The notes under the pieces are model-generated. The model was not told the origin of the DNA. It was given only the letters and a program-made list of their open reading frames with translations, and searched no databases. Shown one piece after another: positions 1 to 12,442 of a stretch of DNA of 64,000 nucleotides. The DNA comes from Zygnema cylindricum (Eukaryota > Streptophyta > Zygnematophyceae > Zygnematales > Zygnemataceae): assembly GCA_037447655.1 (NCBI GenBank), contig JBBHKE010001074.1, positions 1 through 64,000 of the forward strand, written 5' to 3'. The position numbers and the translations under genes were made by a program. How positions within the stretch are numbered: the first letter of the stretch is position 1; every line of letters begins with the position of its first letter.

Positions 1-300
1 CACATTGGGATAATGTAGATGGACGCGTGTCGTCCATTGTGAAAGTAAACCTTACATCTTATGGCGTTTCGCAAAGTCAGGAACACACTTAAACCAAAGC
101 TAATCGAACCAGTACGGAATTTGATACAGTGACACACGAAAAACAGTACGGATGCAAAAATGAACGGCGGATACGAATCGAATTGACGGACGCGATTCGT
201 AAGGGGACCATATTGGGACAATAATATTGGACGCGTGTCGTCTATCGCGAGGAAACATAATTCATCTTACGCTGTTCCTCAAATTACATAAGACTCTTAT
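1..300. repeat. diverged direct repeat, unit about 210 bp
   Basis: The stretch beginning TTGGGATAATGTAGATGGAC near position 5 recurs, diverged, near position 212. Both copies continue with GGACGCGTGTCGTC and a similar tail near 90 and 300. This may be subrepeats of an LTR or a degenerate tandem satellite. No coding sequence is visible. Confidence 0.4.
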
Positions 301-1165
301 ATAGACGGTAAGGAAGTAGTTCGATCCCGAGTACATCAATAACGGGTGAAATCTGACGGGACCATAGCTGACTAAGCAAGTCGCGTCGCTTTGCGCAATC
401 GACTTGCTACCTAGAGATTTCATTTTTAATGGTACAGTCTTTTGGACGAATTCAACAAATGTTGACAAAGCAAGTGACACAATTTATGTACGGCCACCAT
501 CTGTAAATATCTGAAACAACTTTAATTTGTATGTAGTGAATTAGTTTTTAGTGTTACTTTATTGAAATTGGATAAAAGATTTAATTAGGTTTTTGGACGT
601 AATTCCGATATAGTAGACGTACCGTTGACGTAGAGTGTCCTTATTAATGTACAGTACTTAGAAACACGTGTAGTAACTTGATTAGTGCAGGGCTCAGTAG
701 ATAACTCTATGAGTATAAAATGTAGGACTTAGTTTTATTTTCATTATCACAGCTGAGTTTTATCAAAAGAATGGCATACTTTTTTTCTGCATTTTTGACA
801 TGTTAGTGTGATCACTTTGATTGATATTTTGATGTGAAACTATGTGTAGATGTTCTATGATATAGATGTTATATGTGTGTGTAGTTTCTACCTGTTCTGG
901 TGTTTCTGTAGAAGTCTGTGAGGAGTCTACCTAGTTGGTTTGGTAAGCTGTCAACTATTTTTGGGAATCTCTGCAGCTCATATCTTTTGGATGCCTCAGT
1001 GGAATTGGCTGTAACTTTGGGAGGTTACATTGTCTAGAATATACTGCGTGTTGGTGCAGTTTCAACTGCTTTGGTTTATTGTGGAGTAATCTATGTTGTC
1101 TGAAACACAGCTGTTGTGGAGGGTAGTTTGTGGTGCTTTCGAGAGTAATCAATGCCTGAAATAGG
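301..1165. other. no gene seen
   Basis: AT-rich sequence without a convincing reading frame, splice pattern or inverted-repeat element. It lies downstream of the antisense gag remnant that follows, so it may be untranslated retroelement sequence, but no LTR end was identified. Confidence 0.3.
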
Positions 1166-1866
1166 CTATCGACAACACTTAGGTGGAGTGGTGTCCTTCT
1201 CCGGTTCTTTAACCGGTTGAACCGGTTTTGTGGATTGAGCATGAATGCCACCACTATTAATTTGGTTCTGATAGGAAAATTTCGGGTTCTTTATATGACA
1301 ACCTTGGACATAATATCCGGTTTGCTTGCAATGTGTACAAGTAGCAGTTTTGTCTAGACACATTCGGGCATCATGACCGTCTTCCCACATCGAAAACATA
1401 ATCAGTTTCCGAGAGCAACAAGTGGGGTTCCCATGGTCGGGACTTTAGGAGGTCGGTTGTTAGGACGAGGATTGTTCCATGGTGGAACAATCGGTTCTTT
1501 TGGTACCGCTTTAGAACGGTCATGGGCTTCCCACGAACAATTTTGCATTTCGTATTCTACGGCATGCTGGGCGGCTTGGTCGAAACTGAACTTCAAGCCG
1601 TAGGTTTCAGTCAGGTGACTCTGGATAAATTTCTTAGACTGACTCGGAAACTATCCTACAAATTTCTAGACAGCTTCGGCATCCCACATTAAGTCCGGCA
1701 ATGCTTCACGAAGAGCTTCCATACGAGCACGCATGGCAGGGGCGGTCTCTCCTGACTTCCGTTCGAAGTTCATTAACTCACAAATTTGGTCAAGGTTTTG
1801 CATACGGTATTCCGCTTGCAACATTTCAAACATGACAGAGAGCCGATCCAATATAGAGATCGTCAT
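1166..1866 (-). pseudogene. antisense LTR-retrotransposon gag remnant with two damaged zinc knuckles
   Basis: Three short minus-strand frames line up in order as one decayed gag. An alpha-helical, Arg/Glu-rich capsid-like part (about 1666-1866) comes first, then a linker (1402-1596), then a nucleocapsid part. The first knuckle (pattern C-x2-C-x4-H-x4-C, near 1355-1400) is split over two frames. The second (CTHCKQTGYYVQGC) has Tyr where His is expected. Stops separate the pieces. The gag does not resemble the copia gag at 3421, so it belongs to another lineage, possibly Gypsy-like. No protease or reverse transcriptase is next to it, and no flanking LTR could be assigned. Confidence 0.55.
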
Positions 1867-2436
1867 CGCTGGTCGTGCTTGGATTCCAGCACGCGCGGCT
1901 ATAGCGAACTGTTGCGGTATTTCCCCAACTGGTGTTGTAATGACATCACCGTTGAGATCAAGGACTTCCGGAATAGCAGGTTGGTAACGAATTTTTGGTT
2001 ATCCTATAATAGTAGGAGTCCCAACGAAAGCTGGAGAAAACTCTGTCATCGCAAGTACAAAATCATACTTGATAGAATAAAGAGTAAGGGCTGAACCGCG
2101 AAGGTAACGGCCTAAAAGAGAGAAAGCGACCCGTAGGTCAAACCGACCTTGGTACCAAAATGCAAGATCACGCATTTTGGTATTCGAATAACATTCAGAA
2201 ATGGGATAAGGTCATGGTGTCCTTCATTCCTGAAAAATAGAAATGAAGTCGACCCTCTCCGTCGGTTGTGGAAGCCATTTCCAATAATGGAATGATTGGG
2301 GCTAACAATGAATTTGTACTTTGCGGAAACCAAAAAGATAATGAACTAGAATCCGACCCATCAAGGGAATCATGGTCAGATTCTTCCTCAAAATATGTGG
2401 AAAAAACTGATTATTAGGAAGATACAGAGGTGAGAG
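1867..2436. other. no gene seen
   Basis: Sequence between the antisense gag remnant and the copia 5' LTR. Only short frames with no recognisable content. Confidence 0.3.
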
Positions 2437-3316
2437 TGTAGAAATAAATAGTTTTATTTTGTTATTATTTTCTAGGTGTTAATATAATAGCGGAAAAAAG
2501 AACATGCAGACAGCTTGTCTTCATCTCTTCTCTCTTAGCCCCATACTTGTTGTAGTCAGTAAAGGAGAGAGAGAGTGATGGAGCCATGGCTGACCCAGCT
2601 CCATAGACAGGGTTAGAGAGTGACCTTAAGTCACTCTCTACAAAAAGGTTGAGTCCAGCAGAACTCAAACTCCCAACCGGTAGAGCGTGGAGTAGCCGTC
2701 AGCTCTAACTAGTCTGTCGTAGATGTTCGCTAGAGTATAAAGGGTGTGACTTATATTTAAAGTATGTTACGTCCTGTAATCAGATTAACGGAAATGTAAA
2801 TGTAACATCATAGAACAGGATAAATTCAGTGCGGACTGGATCCCGCACGAAACAAATGAATCTCACATTTGTTTCGACGGACGACATTTAATGTCGGTTC
2901 TTATCCAACGGCATACATCTTCGCCGAGATTCCGGAATGGTCACTTTGGCGTTTTGTAACGTGGCATGACCTAGAGCCACGTGGAGAGATGACATTCGCT
3001 CATGTGAATTCCGAGGAACGTACGGACGAGTGAAAAACGTACACGCGTCCACCTAATAGCCTTGTCGTACATATGTCGTACAATAAGTACACAGGCAGTA
3101 GTACTTTTTGGTACGGTATAGTAATCTGATTGGTCCGTACTTCAGTAGATAGAAGTTATTAGAGGGAATCAGGACTTAGAAAATTTTGGTAGGTAGTCAC
3201 CTCTCCCTTTGAGAGTTTGTACAAATTGGCATTTTTACTGTCTCATAACTTATGGCCTGGTTGGGCATTTTCAAAGATTCTTTTTCCTACGGACTTTGGG
3301 GAGTTTAGGCTACACA
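2437..3316 (+). repeat. 5' LTR of the copia element
   Basis: Starts TGTAGAAATAAATAG and ends ..GGCTACACA. It matches 7754-8656 at both ends, especially the part from CGTGGCATGACC through the LTR end. The boundary is set by the homologous LTR and by the leader and gag start that follow. Confidence 0.65.
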
Positions 3317-3420
3317 TGGGTGCAGTCACATTGTCTGCTTGTCTGCTTGTGCAGCAATGGTTGCCATTGAAAATGAGTTAGTTAGTAAATATCTAGAGGC
3401 TTCCTGTATTCTGTAGTCCA

Positions 3421-6400
3421 ATGGAGGAAATAGATTTGCAAGTTATGGGCCCACCCTCTAGGGTGCCACCCTTTAATGGATCTGGGTTCATCTATTGGGA
3501 AGCCATGATGATGGGAGCTCTGTACAAAAAACGATACTGGGGTGTCGTCAGTGGACAAGTGAAACGTCCACCTTCGGGAACTCCACCAAGATTTGAAGGA
3601 GTAAGGTTTCATGAAGCAACAACAACCTCAGCAGAGGAGGCAGATGATGGGGACAACAGTGTGTCTGAAAATAGGAAAGGGAAGGAGACACCCCTCACTC
3701 ATATTGCCACAGTACCGGGTGCGGCGACCGTGAAGACCGCGGAGAACGATATTCAAATGTGGGAGGATGTAAACATGGCTGCTAAGAACTTGATTCAGAG
3801 GCACCTCACTCAAGCTTTGGCCACCATGTACAAGGCCAAGGTGTTGTGGGTGAGTTTGGTGGAGATTTAAAGAGCTGGAACTATTCAAGAGCTCTAGTTG
3901 GCTGAGCAAAAGCTAGTGAGTTACACTTACAAAGGAGGAAAGATGTTAGATTACTGTTATGATCTTTCTTGTTTGTATATGGAGATGGAAAGTGCCGAGT
4001 GGACAGGTATAATGAAAATGAGAGTTAACACCTTCATCATGAAGTTACCGTATGAGTTCGAGAACATAGTGTACCGAGTACAGGAATTGCCTGATAGTTC
4101 ATGGAAATGGAACACAGTGGTTAGGATGATACTTGTGCAGGAAAACACAATGGAGATTAGGAGAGGAGGAAAGAGCATTAAAGCTCTAGCAGCAGGAGGG
4201 GAACGATGGGGGAAGGACTCAAAGAAACCGTACAAAGGGGAAAGAGATCATTTTGGAAGATCGAGGCCCCCAAAGGGTCTTTGTCATTTTTGCAAAAAGC
4301 CGGGACACTTCATCGCAGATTATGTCAAATTGTCAAAGCAAAGGCTCCAAGAGAACCGTGGAGGGGGTTCTTTCGTAGGGAAGAAAAAGGCACTTGTGGT
4401 TACAAAAGTGACAGGAGAAACCGATGATGAGTCTTCTGAGGAGGATGGGGAGCTCCATCTTGACGAGACTTTGGAGGAGAAGGAGATCCCTCGAAGACAG
4501 AAGTGTGCCCTTGGAGCAATTCGGGAAGCTCAACAGGAAGGATGGATCATCCACTCAGGAGCAACCATGCATATGTGTCGTGATAAGCAACTCTTCACTA
4601 AGCTAAGAAAGATCCCTACTGTAGAGATAGAGTATGGGGATGGGAGAGTGGTTACTACAGATCTAGTGGGATTAGTAGTTCTGAAAGTCTTAGTGGAGGG
4701 TAAGACTTCTATACTTACATTCTCAGATGTACTCTACATTCCTCAGCTAAGTAAAAATCTTGTCTCTACGTCTGTGTTAGATGACAAAGAGTTTGATACC
4801 TTCACTAGAAAGGGAGTCTTTACAGCTAAGTATGGCGATAAAGTTTACTTCACGGCAGATAAGGGTAGCCAAGGAATGTTTAAGCTTAATTTGAGTAATG
4901 AAAAGAAGAATGCTTACTATGTTGGTCTTCCTAAGTTGATGATTTGGCATAAGCGGTAGGGACATGTCCATTTTGATAGGTTGAAAGAAATGAAAAAGCT
5001 TGGGGTAGTAAAAGGCATTCAGTTTGGGGATAATGAAATGATGGATGATTGTAGTGGTTGTGCTCAAGGTAAGGCTCACAGACTTCCCTTTCCCAAAGTC
5101 GCCACATATAGAGGAGAGAAAGTACAAGATTTGGTCCACACAAATATTTGGGGACCTGCAAAAGTACCTTCGGTTGGAGGAATGAGATTTATGATGACAA
5201 TAACTGATGATTGGTCTAGATATTTTTTAGAGTCTACTTTCTAAAAACAAAGTCTGAAGCATCAACTTACTTCAAAGAATATAAAGCCTGGAGTGAGAAG
5301 TTGCATGAAACCCCCATTAAGAGGATAAGGAGTGTTAATGGGGGGGAATATACCTCTAACCAGTTTGAGGAATATCTGAGAGATGAGGGAGTGCAGCACC
5401 AGAAAAATGTACCATATAACCCGTAATAAAATGGGGTAGCTGAGAGGTTGAATCGAACACTAGGAGATACTGTATGCAGTATGTTTGCTGACAAGAAAAT
5501 AGGAAAGGATTTTGGGCAGAAGCAATGAACTGTGCCAACTACATTAAGAATACAGTCCTCACCTCAGCTATAAAGGGAGTGACACCTTATGAGAGATGGG
5601 CTGGAAGGAAACGAGATATCTCACATCTTAAAGTATTCGGTAGCCAAGTTTACAGTCTTGACACCGATAGGAAAAACTCGAAACTAGATGCTAAGGGAAA
5701 ACATGGATACTTTGTGGGATTTGATGAGGATGTTAAGGGATATAGAGTCTATGACTTAGCAAAGAAAATTATAATTCTGGTCAAACACTTACTTGTCATA
5801 GATGAAGGGAAGTCATTTGACCCCTTCAAATATACAAAGAAGATAAGAATCAGATTTGAGTTTGAAAGTGATGAAAACTTGGTCTTTCGTGAAAGGGACA
5901 TAAGTGAAATTGTGATTGCAGATCCAGGGGAGATTCGAGATACAGGAGACTCACTGGAAACCTCACATACCCCTTTGGACTTCGAGGAGATAGAAGACGT
6001 GGGATCAAAACCCGCTTCTATGGACAGGGGAGCCGATGAGACAGTAAGGAGAAATCCAAGACGTTCATCCGTTCCAGCTTCGGAGTTTGAGGGAGTGAGA
6101 AAGAGCAGCAAAAGGATACAAGAAAAATAGGCCGCTCATAAGGTAACTAAGCTATCTCACCCTGATGAGCCTCAATCTTACTATGAGGCAGTGAATAGTC
6201 CGGAGAAAGAAAGATGGATTAGAGCCATAAATGATGAGATTGCCTCTATCGTGGAAACAAATACTTGGGAACTAGCGGATTGTCCTCCAGACAGAAAACC
6301 TATTGGGTGTAAATGGGTATTGAAACTAAAACTGAACCCAGATAAAACCATTGAAAGATATAAAGCTCGATTGGTAGCGAAGGGATTCACGCAAAAGGAG

Positions 6401-7740
6401 GGGATTGACTATGAGGAGACCTTTGCTCCAGTTGTTCGGTTCCCATCAGAAGTGATTCTCCTCAATCTGGTAGCAACGGAAGACATGGAAATCCACCAGA
6501 TGGATATTAAGACTGCATTTTTTAATGGTGAGTTATAGGAAGAGATATTCATGAGGCAACCAAAGGAATTTGTGGAGGAAGGAGAAGAGAGCAAAATGTG
6601 CAGGCTCATAAAGTCCTTATATGGACTAAAGCAGGCTCCACGAGAGTGGAATAAGAAACAAGATGAGTTTCTCACCGGTCAGGGGTATATCCGGATCAGT
6701 TTTGACCATTCTATTTATATGTTTGAGGATGAGAATGGTGTCATTTTTATTGCAATTTATGTTGATGATATGCTTGTGCTCAGTAAGTCTTTGGAAAAGA
6801 TCAATATGCTAAAGAAAGATCTTAGAACAGATTTGATATGAAGGATTTAGGTGAGGCAAAATACATTTTGGGGATCCAAATGGAGAGAGATAGGGGGAAA
6901 AGGATTATCAGTCTTACTCAGAAAGAAGCAATAGGTAATATGCTTGAGAAATTCTAGATGGATAAGGCAAACAGTTGTACCACCCCCATGGACTTGAAGA
7001 AAGTAAGTGATGGGAGTGTAGAAGGAGTGATGATCTTAGATGATTAGATGAGTCCAGAGGAGAGAGAGTTTATGAAGTCTATCCCATATAGACAACTCTT
7101 ATGAAGTTTTATCTTCTTCATGAACTGTGCCAGGCCGTACATAGCGGCAGTAGATGGAGTGCTCAATAGGAGTCTTAATGATCCTAAGAAAAAAGAGATT
7201 GGGAAGCAACCAAGTGAGTCATAAGATATCTAGTGGGAACCAGAGAGTTATGGTTCCATTTGGGAGGGGAGCGCACTGACATCACTACTTGGAGTGATGC
7301 TTATTATGGGGACGCACCTATGAGAAGATACACTTCTGGGTATATGTTGTATGTTGGGGAAGGTGCTTACAGTTGGAGCAATAATCAACAGAAGGTGGTT
7401 GCTCAGTCTACTATAGAGACTGAGTATATGGCGTCTTGTTCTGCTGTAAAAGAACTAATGTGGGTGAAATCATTGTTGCAAGTATTGGGATATATAAAAG
7501 AGGGAGTGCATGAAGTTTTTTGTGATAATCAAGCTGCTATTGCAATTGCAGCCAATCCAAAAACATGTGGATATAAGATTAAGCTTCGTGAGAGAAAAAG
7601 TTGAAAATAAGATTTTAAATCTTGTGTATAGACTTGATGAAGAAATGGTGGCTGACATGATGACCAAACCAGTGCCCTCTCCTAAATTAAAATATTGTCG
7701 GGAAAAATGCGGGTTGAAAGAAAAATTAAAATTAGACTAG
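3421..7740 (+). pseudogene. copia gag-pol polyprotein, inactivated
   Basis: Gag begins at ATG 3421. The zinc knuckle near 4282 reads CHFCKKPGHFIADY, so its last Cys is Tyr. The protease site near 4546 reads HSGA instead of DSGA. The pre-integrase block (MIWHKR, stop at 4957, then GHVHFDRL) and a CxxC motif follow. The first integrase Asp is Asn (HTNIWGP, near 5139), while the TDDWSRY and NGGEY positions survive. RT has the QMDIKTAFFNG and YVDDM blocks (about 6497-6770). RNase H lies near 7230-7560. In-frame stops are seen at about 3868, 3895, 4957, 5422 and 6536, and frame changes near 5240, 5520, 6835, 7220 and 7580. No functional protein can be made. Confidence 0.88.
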
Positions 7741-7753
7741 AAAATAAGGGGAG

Positions 7754-8656
7754 TGTTGAAATTAATAAATTTCTAGAGTATTTTCTAGGTTTAGAATTTT
7801 AGTATAAAAGAAAAGGAAAAAAGGACAGACAGCCTGCCTACACCTCCTCTCTCTAGCCCCCATACTTGTTGGAGTCACTGAGGATAGAGAGAGTGGTTGA
7901 TCCATGGCAGCCTTAGTTCAACAGGAAGATATTTTTTAGGCTACTAAAAATATACATGACGAACCCAGGATTTGGTCTCGGTACTTGCGGTTCATCAAGC
8001 TGGCCGATACTGGTCAGCTTTATCCTACTAGACTAGGACCAATGCTAAATGCTATAGTATGTGATAGATATATATATATATTTAGGAAAGAGCAAATCCA
8101 TTTAACTAAAATTGAGTACGGCGTACATGGATACAGTTTTTTGAATGTACCAATTCAAAACAGATACCACGCATTTTGTTTCGACAACAAAACAAATATC
8201 GCGCAAGTATTTATTACGGCCAAGATTGCGTCTCGCTGCAAATCCAACGACGCACATCATCGCCAAAATCCCGGAGTAGTCACTTTGGCATTTAGTAACG
8301 TGGCATGACCTGGAGCCACGTGGAGAGATGACATTCGGTCATAAGAATTCCGAGGAATGTACGGACGAGTGAAAAGGAGACACGCGTCCGCTTAATAGAG
8401 ATGTCGTACATAGGTCGTACAAAAGGTACACCGGCAGTAGTACTTTTTGGTACGGTATAGTAATCTGATTGGTCCGTACTTCAGTAGATAGAAGTTATTA
8501 GAGGAAATCAGGACTTAGAAAATTTTGGTAGGCAGTCACCTCTCCCTTTGAGAGTTTGTACAAATTGGTATTTTTTCCTACCTCATAACTTATCGCCTGG
8601 TTGGGCGTTTTCAGAGATTCTTTTTCCTACAGACTAAGGGGAGTCCACGCTACACA
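7754..8656 (+). repeat. 3' LTR of the copia element
   Basis: Starts TGTTGAAATTAATAAATTTC directly after the purine tract and ends ..CGCTACACA, as the 5' LTR does. It also serves as the 5' LTR of the truncated second unit that follows (leader and gag start at 8657-8780), a typical LTR-LTR recombination arrangement. Confidence 0.7.
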
Positions 8657-8780
8657 GGGGTGCGATCAGATTTTTAGCTTGATTGCCACTCAAGCAGTGG
8701 CTGTGGGTTAAAGTGGGCTAGTTAAAACTATCTAGAGGCTTCTTATATTCTGTAGTCCAATGGAGGACACAGAATTGCAG
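8657..8780 (+). mobile_element. leader and first gag codons of a second copia unit
   Basis: Colinear with 3317-3441, including the block TCTAGAGGCTTCTTATATTC and the gag start ATGGAGGACACAGAATTGCA at 8760. It is cut after about seven codons at 8780/8781, where an inverted gag begins. Confidence 0.65.
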
Positions 8781-9626
8781 ACGCTTCCGCCAATAACCAC
8801 CAGCTGTTAATGCAGTCACCCTATCACTTCTCCTACGAAGCTCTAAGGTGCTTTCCCTCACAAGTATTATCCCCATTGTGATGCTCCAAGTCCACGAGGA
8901 GACATCCATTCCCTACATACGGTAAATGATGTCTTCGTACTCATCTAGGAGTTTCATGATTAGTGTATTAATCTTTCTCTCCTCAGATTCTACATATCCT
9001 GCACTAGAAAGTTCAACATATAATGCAACAATATCATTGCAAAACTCTATCATGGTACCGCCTTTATAAGCATAGGCCTCTATTTCTTATTTTATTAACT
9101 GTTGCCTCTGTATAGTCTCACTCTTATAAATCTGAATTAGTGCTTCCCATATCTCTAGAGACTTGATTAGACTTAAAAGAGTGATAGCTATGGACTTAGA
9201 CACATATCTAAGTATGAGATGTTTTGCTATAGTGTTTTTATATTCCCAAATATTTCTATCATTTTCTTCAGTTTTTAGTTCAGTTATAACCCCCACAAGT
9301 GGAACCATAGCCGAGAGCCTAGCTCCCCTCACCATAGGTGTCCCTTTATCCTTCTCCCCTATATCCCCTTCCATTGTAATGATTTTCCCTTCACCTTCCG
9401 TTGCATCTGAACTCCGGTTGGTTTTTTGGGCAGCCCAAGATGATTCTCCATAGTGAGCTCCTCCAAAGCCCGGTGGCGGACACCTCACTGGTCCCGAAAC
9501 AATTCCCCATAAGTGCTTCTCGAAAAGCAATCCCTCCATTGTAAACTCCCAATAAGTGAAGGTTGTTCCATCGAACATAGGCACCCTAGATGGTGGGCCC
9601 ATAACCTGAAATTCTATGGGCTCCAT
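8781..9626 (-). pseudogene. inverted copia gag, truncated
   Basis: Minus-strand gag starting at ATG 9626 (MEPIEFQVMGPPSRVPMFDG), clearly homologous to the plus-strand gag at 3421 (MEEIDLQVMGPPSRVPPFNG). It reads to a stop near 9087, then continues with gag-like segments (YKGG.., SSWTW.., then the basic LTAGG region) to the junction at 8781. Protease and everything beyond are missing. This gag belongs to the element whose leader and LTR occupy 9627-10887. Confidence 0.75.
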
Positions 9627-10887
9627 TGCCACACAGAATTCGCGGATCAAAAGAAGCTAATCTAGATAGTACAGACTCCAAGTTTATATAAACCCAAATG
9701 ATTGACCCATTGACAATCAGAACCCCATTACAGCTTCACTCCTGTGAAATAAGACTTTCTGAATGCAAAGTTAGAATATGAGATTTGGACACATTCACCC
9801 ACTTTGACTTTCCCTTAGAAATGCAGCCACCCTGGCAGGCAAACACTTTGACCGACTACACCCCTGTGTAGCTTGGACTCCCCTGAGTTCGCAGCAAAAA
9901 GAATCGTTGAATTTGGTCAACAGAGTTGATGATTATGGCTGGCCAAAGTTTGCCATTTATACAAGGTGCTCTCTAAGAGAGGCAGCTACCTACTAGAAAT
10001 ATTCTAAGTCCTAAACCCCTCTCTAAACTCTCTAGTACAGAGGTACGGACCAATCGCATTACTGTATAGTATATAAAGGTACAGATGCCGGTCTACCTTT
10101 TGTACGGTCATCGTACGACATGGCTAAAAAGTCAACACATGTCTTATCCGGATTCGCTCTTATAATCTCCGGAGTTCCTGCCTCCAAATCTTATCTCTCC
10201 ACGTGGCGCCAGGTCATGCCGCGTCAGAAAAATGGTAGCGTACAAGAAAGTACAAGTGTCGGAGTACTTTCTGTACGTACATTGTACGATGTCGCCATAG
10301 TGCAACATTTGTCACTTCCGGATTTTTTTTCTGCCGTTCCGGAAATTCTGTAATCCCATACGTTGTTGCCACGTGTCATCCGGAGTGGCGGAGTCCGAAA
10401 ACCGCCAAATTGTCCTTTCCGCGAGACCGGCGCTAACCACAGCTGTCCGATTGATATAGGTATTAAATACGAACCGTCGAAACAAATGTTCTTACTATTT
10501 GTTTCGTCCGGTACTAATACTACAATTGTTTCTATGTCCTATAGACCGTAATCTAGTTAAATGGGAAAACCTACGTGTATGTGTTTAAATACATATCAAA
10601 CCCTATACACCTTAGCACAAGTCCTAGACTAAACGGACAAAGCTAACGGCTATTATGACGGACGGCAAGTACCAGGATCAAATCCTGGGTCCGTCATTCC
10701 TTTTGGTAAATCTACTCAGATTCCACTACCTGTCTCTTTAGACAGCTTAGGCAGCCATGGCTCTAGCTCCCTCTTCAGCCTCCAGTGACTACAACAAGTG
10801 TGGGGGCTTGGAGAAGAAGTTAGAGGCAGACTGCCTCTGCTATTTTCCTATCCTAAAATAGACCTAGAAAATACTCAAATATCAACC
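9627..10887 (-). mobile_element. leader and LTR of the inverted copia-type element (R1)
   Basis: Read on the minus strand, the LTR starts at 10887 (GGTTGATATTTGAGTATTTT, compare TGTTGAAATT.. at 7754) and ends at 9865 in ..GCTACACA. The leader runs from there to the gag ATG at 9626. The same LTR and leader stand at 23278-24619 with frequent base differences and indels up to 10588. From 10589 to the LTR start the two are identical as far as compared by eye. Confidence 0.75.
10656..10696. other. two-tier hairpin inside the LTR
   Basis: Outer arms TGACGGAC and GTCCGTCA (8 bp) enclose inner arms CCAGGAT and ATCCTGG (7 bp). A related, imperfect version is in the plus-strand LTR near 7957-7996 (TGACGAAC .. 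GTTCATCA). There one G-C pair has become A-T on both sides, although another position is mismatched. Copy 2 lies at 24388-24428. An RNA structure in the LTR transcript is possible; this is inference. Confidence 0.35.
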
Positions 10888-11242
10888 GTGTGGTGTACGG
10901 TCTGTGAGACCCGTACTAATTTGTAAGTTTTTTCAAAGTAAAAAATAACTGAATAAATATTTACGCTGTCGTGCGCACATGTAAAGGTGCTCTGTAAAAA
11001 ACGATGAAATGACATCCGCAAATGAAATTGCGTACAATCTGAATAATTTCGTACATGCACATATTTGATTGTAAGGATATTATGCGCCGACAATTATTAC
11101 AAAGCAGTTTACAAATTAGAGTTAATGATAAATTAGAATAAATATTTTTATGGAAAACAATGAAATTTCAAATCAGCGTAAATAACGCTAATTGTTTCAT
11201 TACGTTATCTATTTCATTATGCTAATGGCTATTCACGGTGTA
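10888..11242. mobile_element. right half of a CACCG-family inverted-repeat element
   Basis: Begins inside the element at GTGTGGTGTACGG directly after the LTR and ends GCTATTCACGGTG followed by TA. The left half is absent here. It is present at the duplicate site (23112-23277), which shows that this half was copied from there. Confidence 0.7.
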
Positions 11243-11326
11243 GTGGCGATTTTTGATGGATGTCCATCCTGCCGAAAATGGGAATCCGGCAATCTTCGTC
11301 GCTATACAAAATCCTGGTAGTATTTA

Positions 11327-12104
11327 GGGTGCGTCTCCATGTGCCAAAGTAAGGGTTTTTTTGTGTCGTTTTCTTGTAAAAATTAGATCCGTACCGCGTA
11401 AAGTTCATCCGTACAAAATAATATAAAAAATGAGAAGTACATTTTGCGTCATCGTCGAATTTAGGATGTACTACATGTTGTCGTCTTGTGTTTTTCGACC
11501 CACGGCCACGCCAAAAACGTCATATTCAAACTTTTCTTTAAAACACAGGGAAGATGTCTTTTAAAACAAAGTATTTTCTAATAACAAATAGGAACACGTA
11601 TTAGCACATGTAAAAATCTGTACAAAAATTTTAAACGAATTCAAGCGACGGTGAAAGGTACACTATTCGCTATGTTTTGTCCGTTTGCGTTCAGGTACGA
11701 CGAGGTAAAGTACACAATTTGTTATGTTTTGTCCGTTTGCGCCTAGTATGGATTTTATTTCGCCAAGGGTCTCAAGATTCCGATGACATTTCACGTCGAG
11801 CGGACAAGCAACGCAAAGGCAAAGTGCATCCTCTTCAACCGTGAAAGGGCACAGGCTGGAAGGCGGTACGTCTCCAGTGTCACGAAAACTCATGCGACGT
11901 CACACGCAGTTAGAAAAATAACATGCGTCATCACATATTGTAGACGTTGACAGCCGTCACGGGCATTGTCAGCGTATACAATCGTCACACCCTTAAGTAA
12001 CTATGTCGTTGTTACACATAGGGACGTCTGAAATCCGGGTCCGCCGGAATTGCGCTAAAAAACAAAGTTTTTTCGCTAAGTTATAAGTACATGGAGACAC
12101 ACCC
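11327..12104. mobile_element. non-autonomous inverted-repeat element, TTA target site
   Basis: Ends GGGTGCGTCTCCATGTG and its inverse (TACATGGAGACACACCC), flanked on both sides by TTA (11324-11326 and 12105-12107). The 778-bp length, 3-bp TTA duplication and GGG start fit PIF/Harbinger-type elements. No transposase frame is visible. The copy at 25059-25836 is part of the segmental duplication. Confidence 0.65.
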
Positions 12105-12442
12105 TTAGTTATTTACCGTATTTATGACGTAGGCTGACATATGACGTCAGCTGTAGATATTGTTTTGAGTCCCCCTGGGGGGCTTTTAAACGGAAAATTT
12201 CAGTTTTTCGAAAAGCGTCTTTGAATTTTGCGCTTCGCATGTTTCCGAAGGGCGCCGGTCGTAGCCTGCCGACGCCGTTCATGCTAAGGCGCTCACAAAA
12301 CGACAAAATTACGGGTTTCTAAATTCTGCTGGTGCTCGCCGGCGGTGAGTTGTGCATATATGTACGGAAATGGTGTTAAAAGTCAAAGGTACAGGCGCTT
12401 TCTGTATTTCCGTACAGTTGGCGAAACGACGTCCTCAGATCA

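Larger units (their letters stand above)
2437..8656 (+). mobile_element. decayed Ty1/copia-type LTR retrotransposon
   Basis: Two LTR-like ends enclose a gag-protease-integrase-RT-RNase H order, which is the copia order. A purine-rich tract (AAAATAAGGGGAG, 7741-7753) directly precedes the 3' LTR. The two LTRs agree well at their ends but poorly in the middle, and the coding part carries many stops and frameshifts, so the insertion is old or a mosaic. No target-site duplication is found, because the 3' LTR runs directly into another leader and gag start. No convincing primer-binding site was recognised after the 5' LTR. Confidence 0.85.

Noticed and set aside
3421-7740. Functional copia polyprotein
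   Set aside because: Multiple in-frame stops and frame changes, a protease Asp replaced by His, and the first integrase Asp replaced by Asn.
10656-10696. tRNA-like T-arm (CCAGGATCAAATCCTGG)
   Set aside because: No acceptor, D or anticodon arm fits around it, and it is part of the LTR, repeated in other LTR copies.
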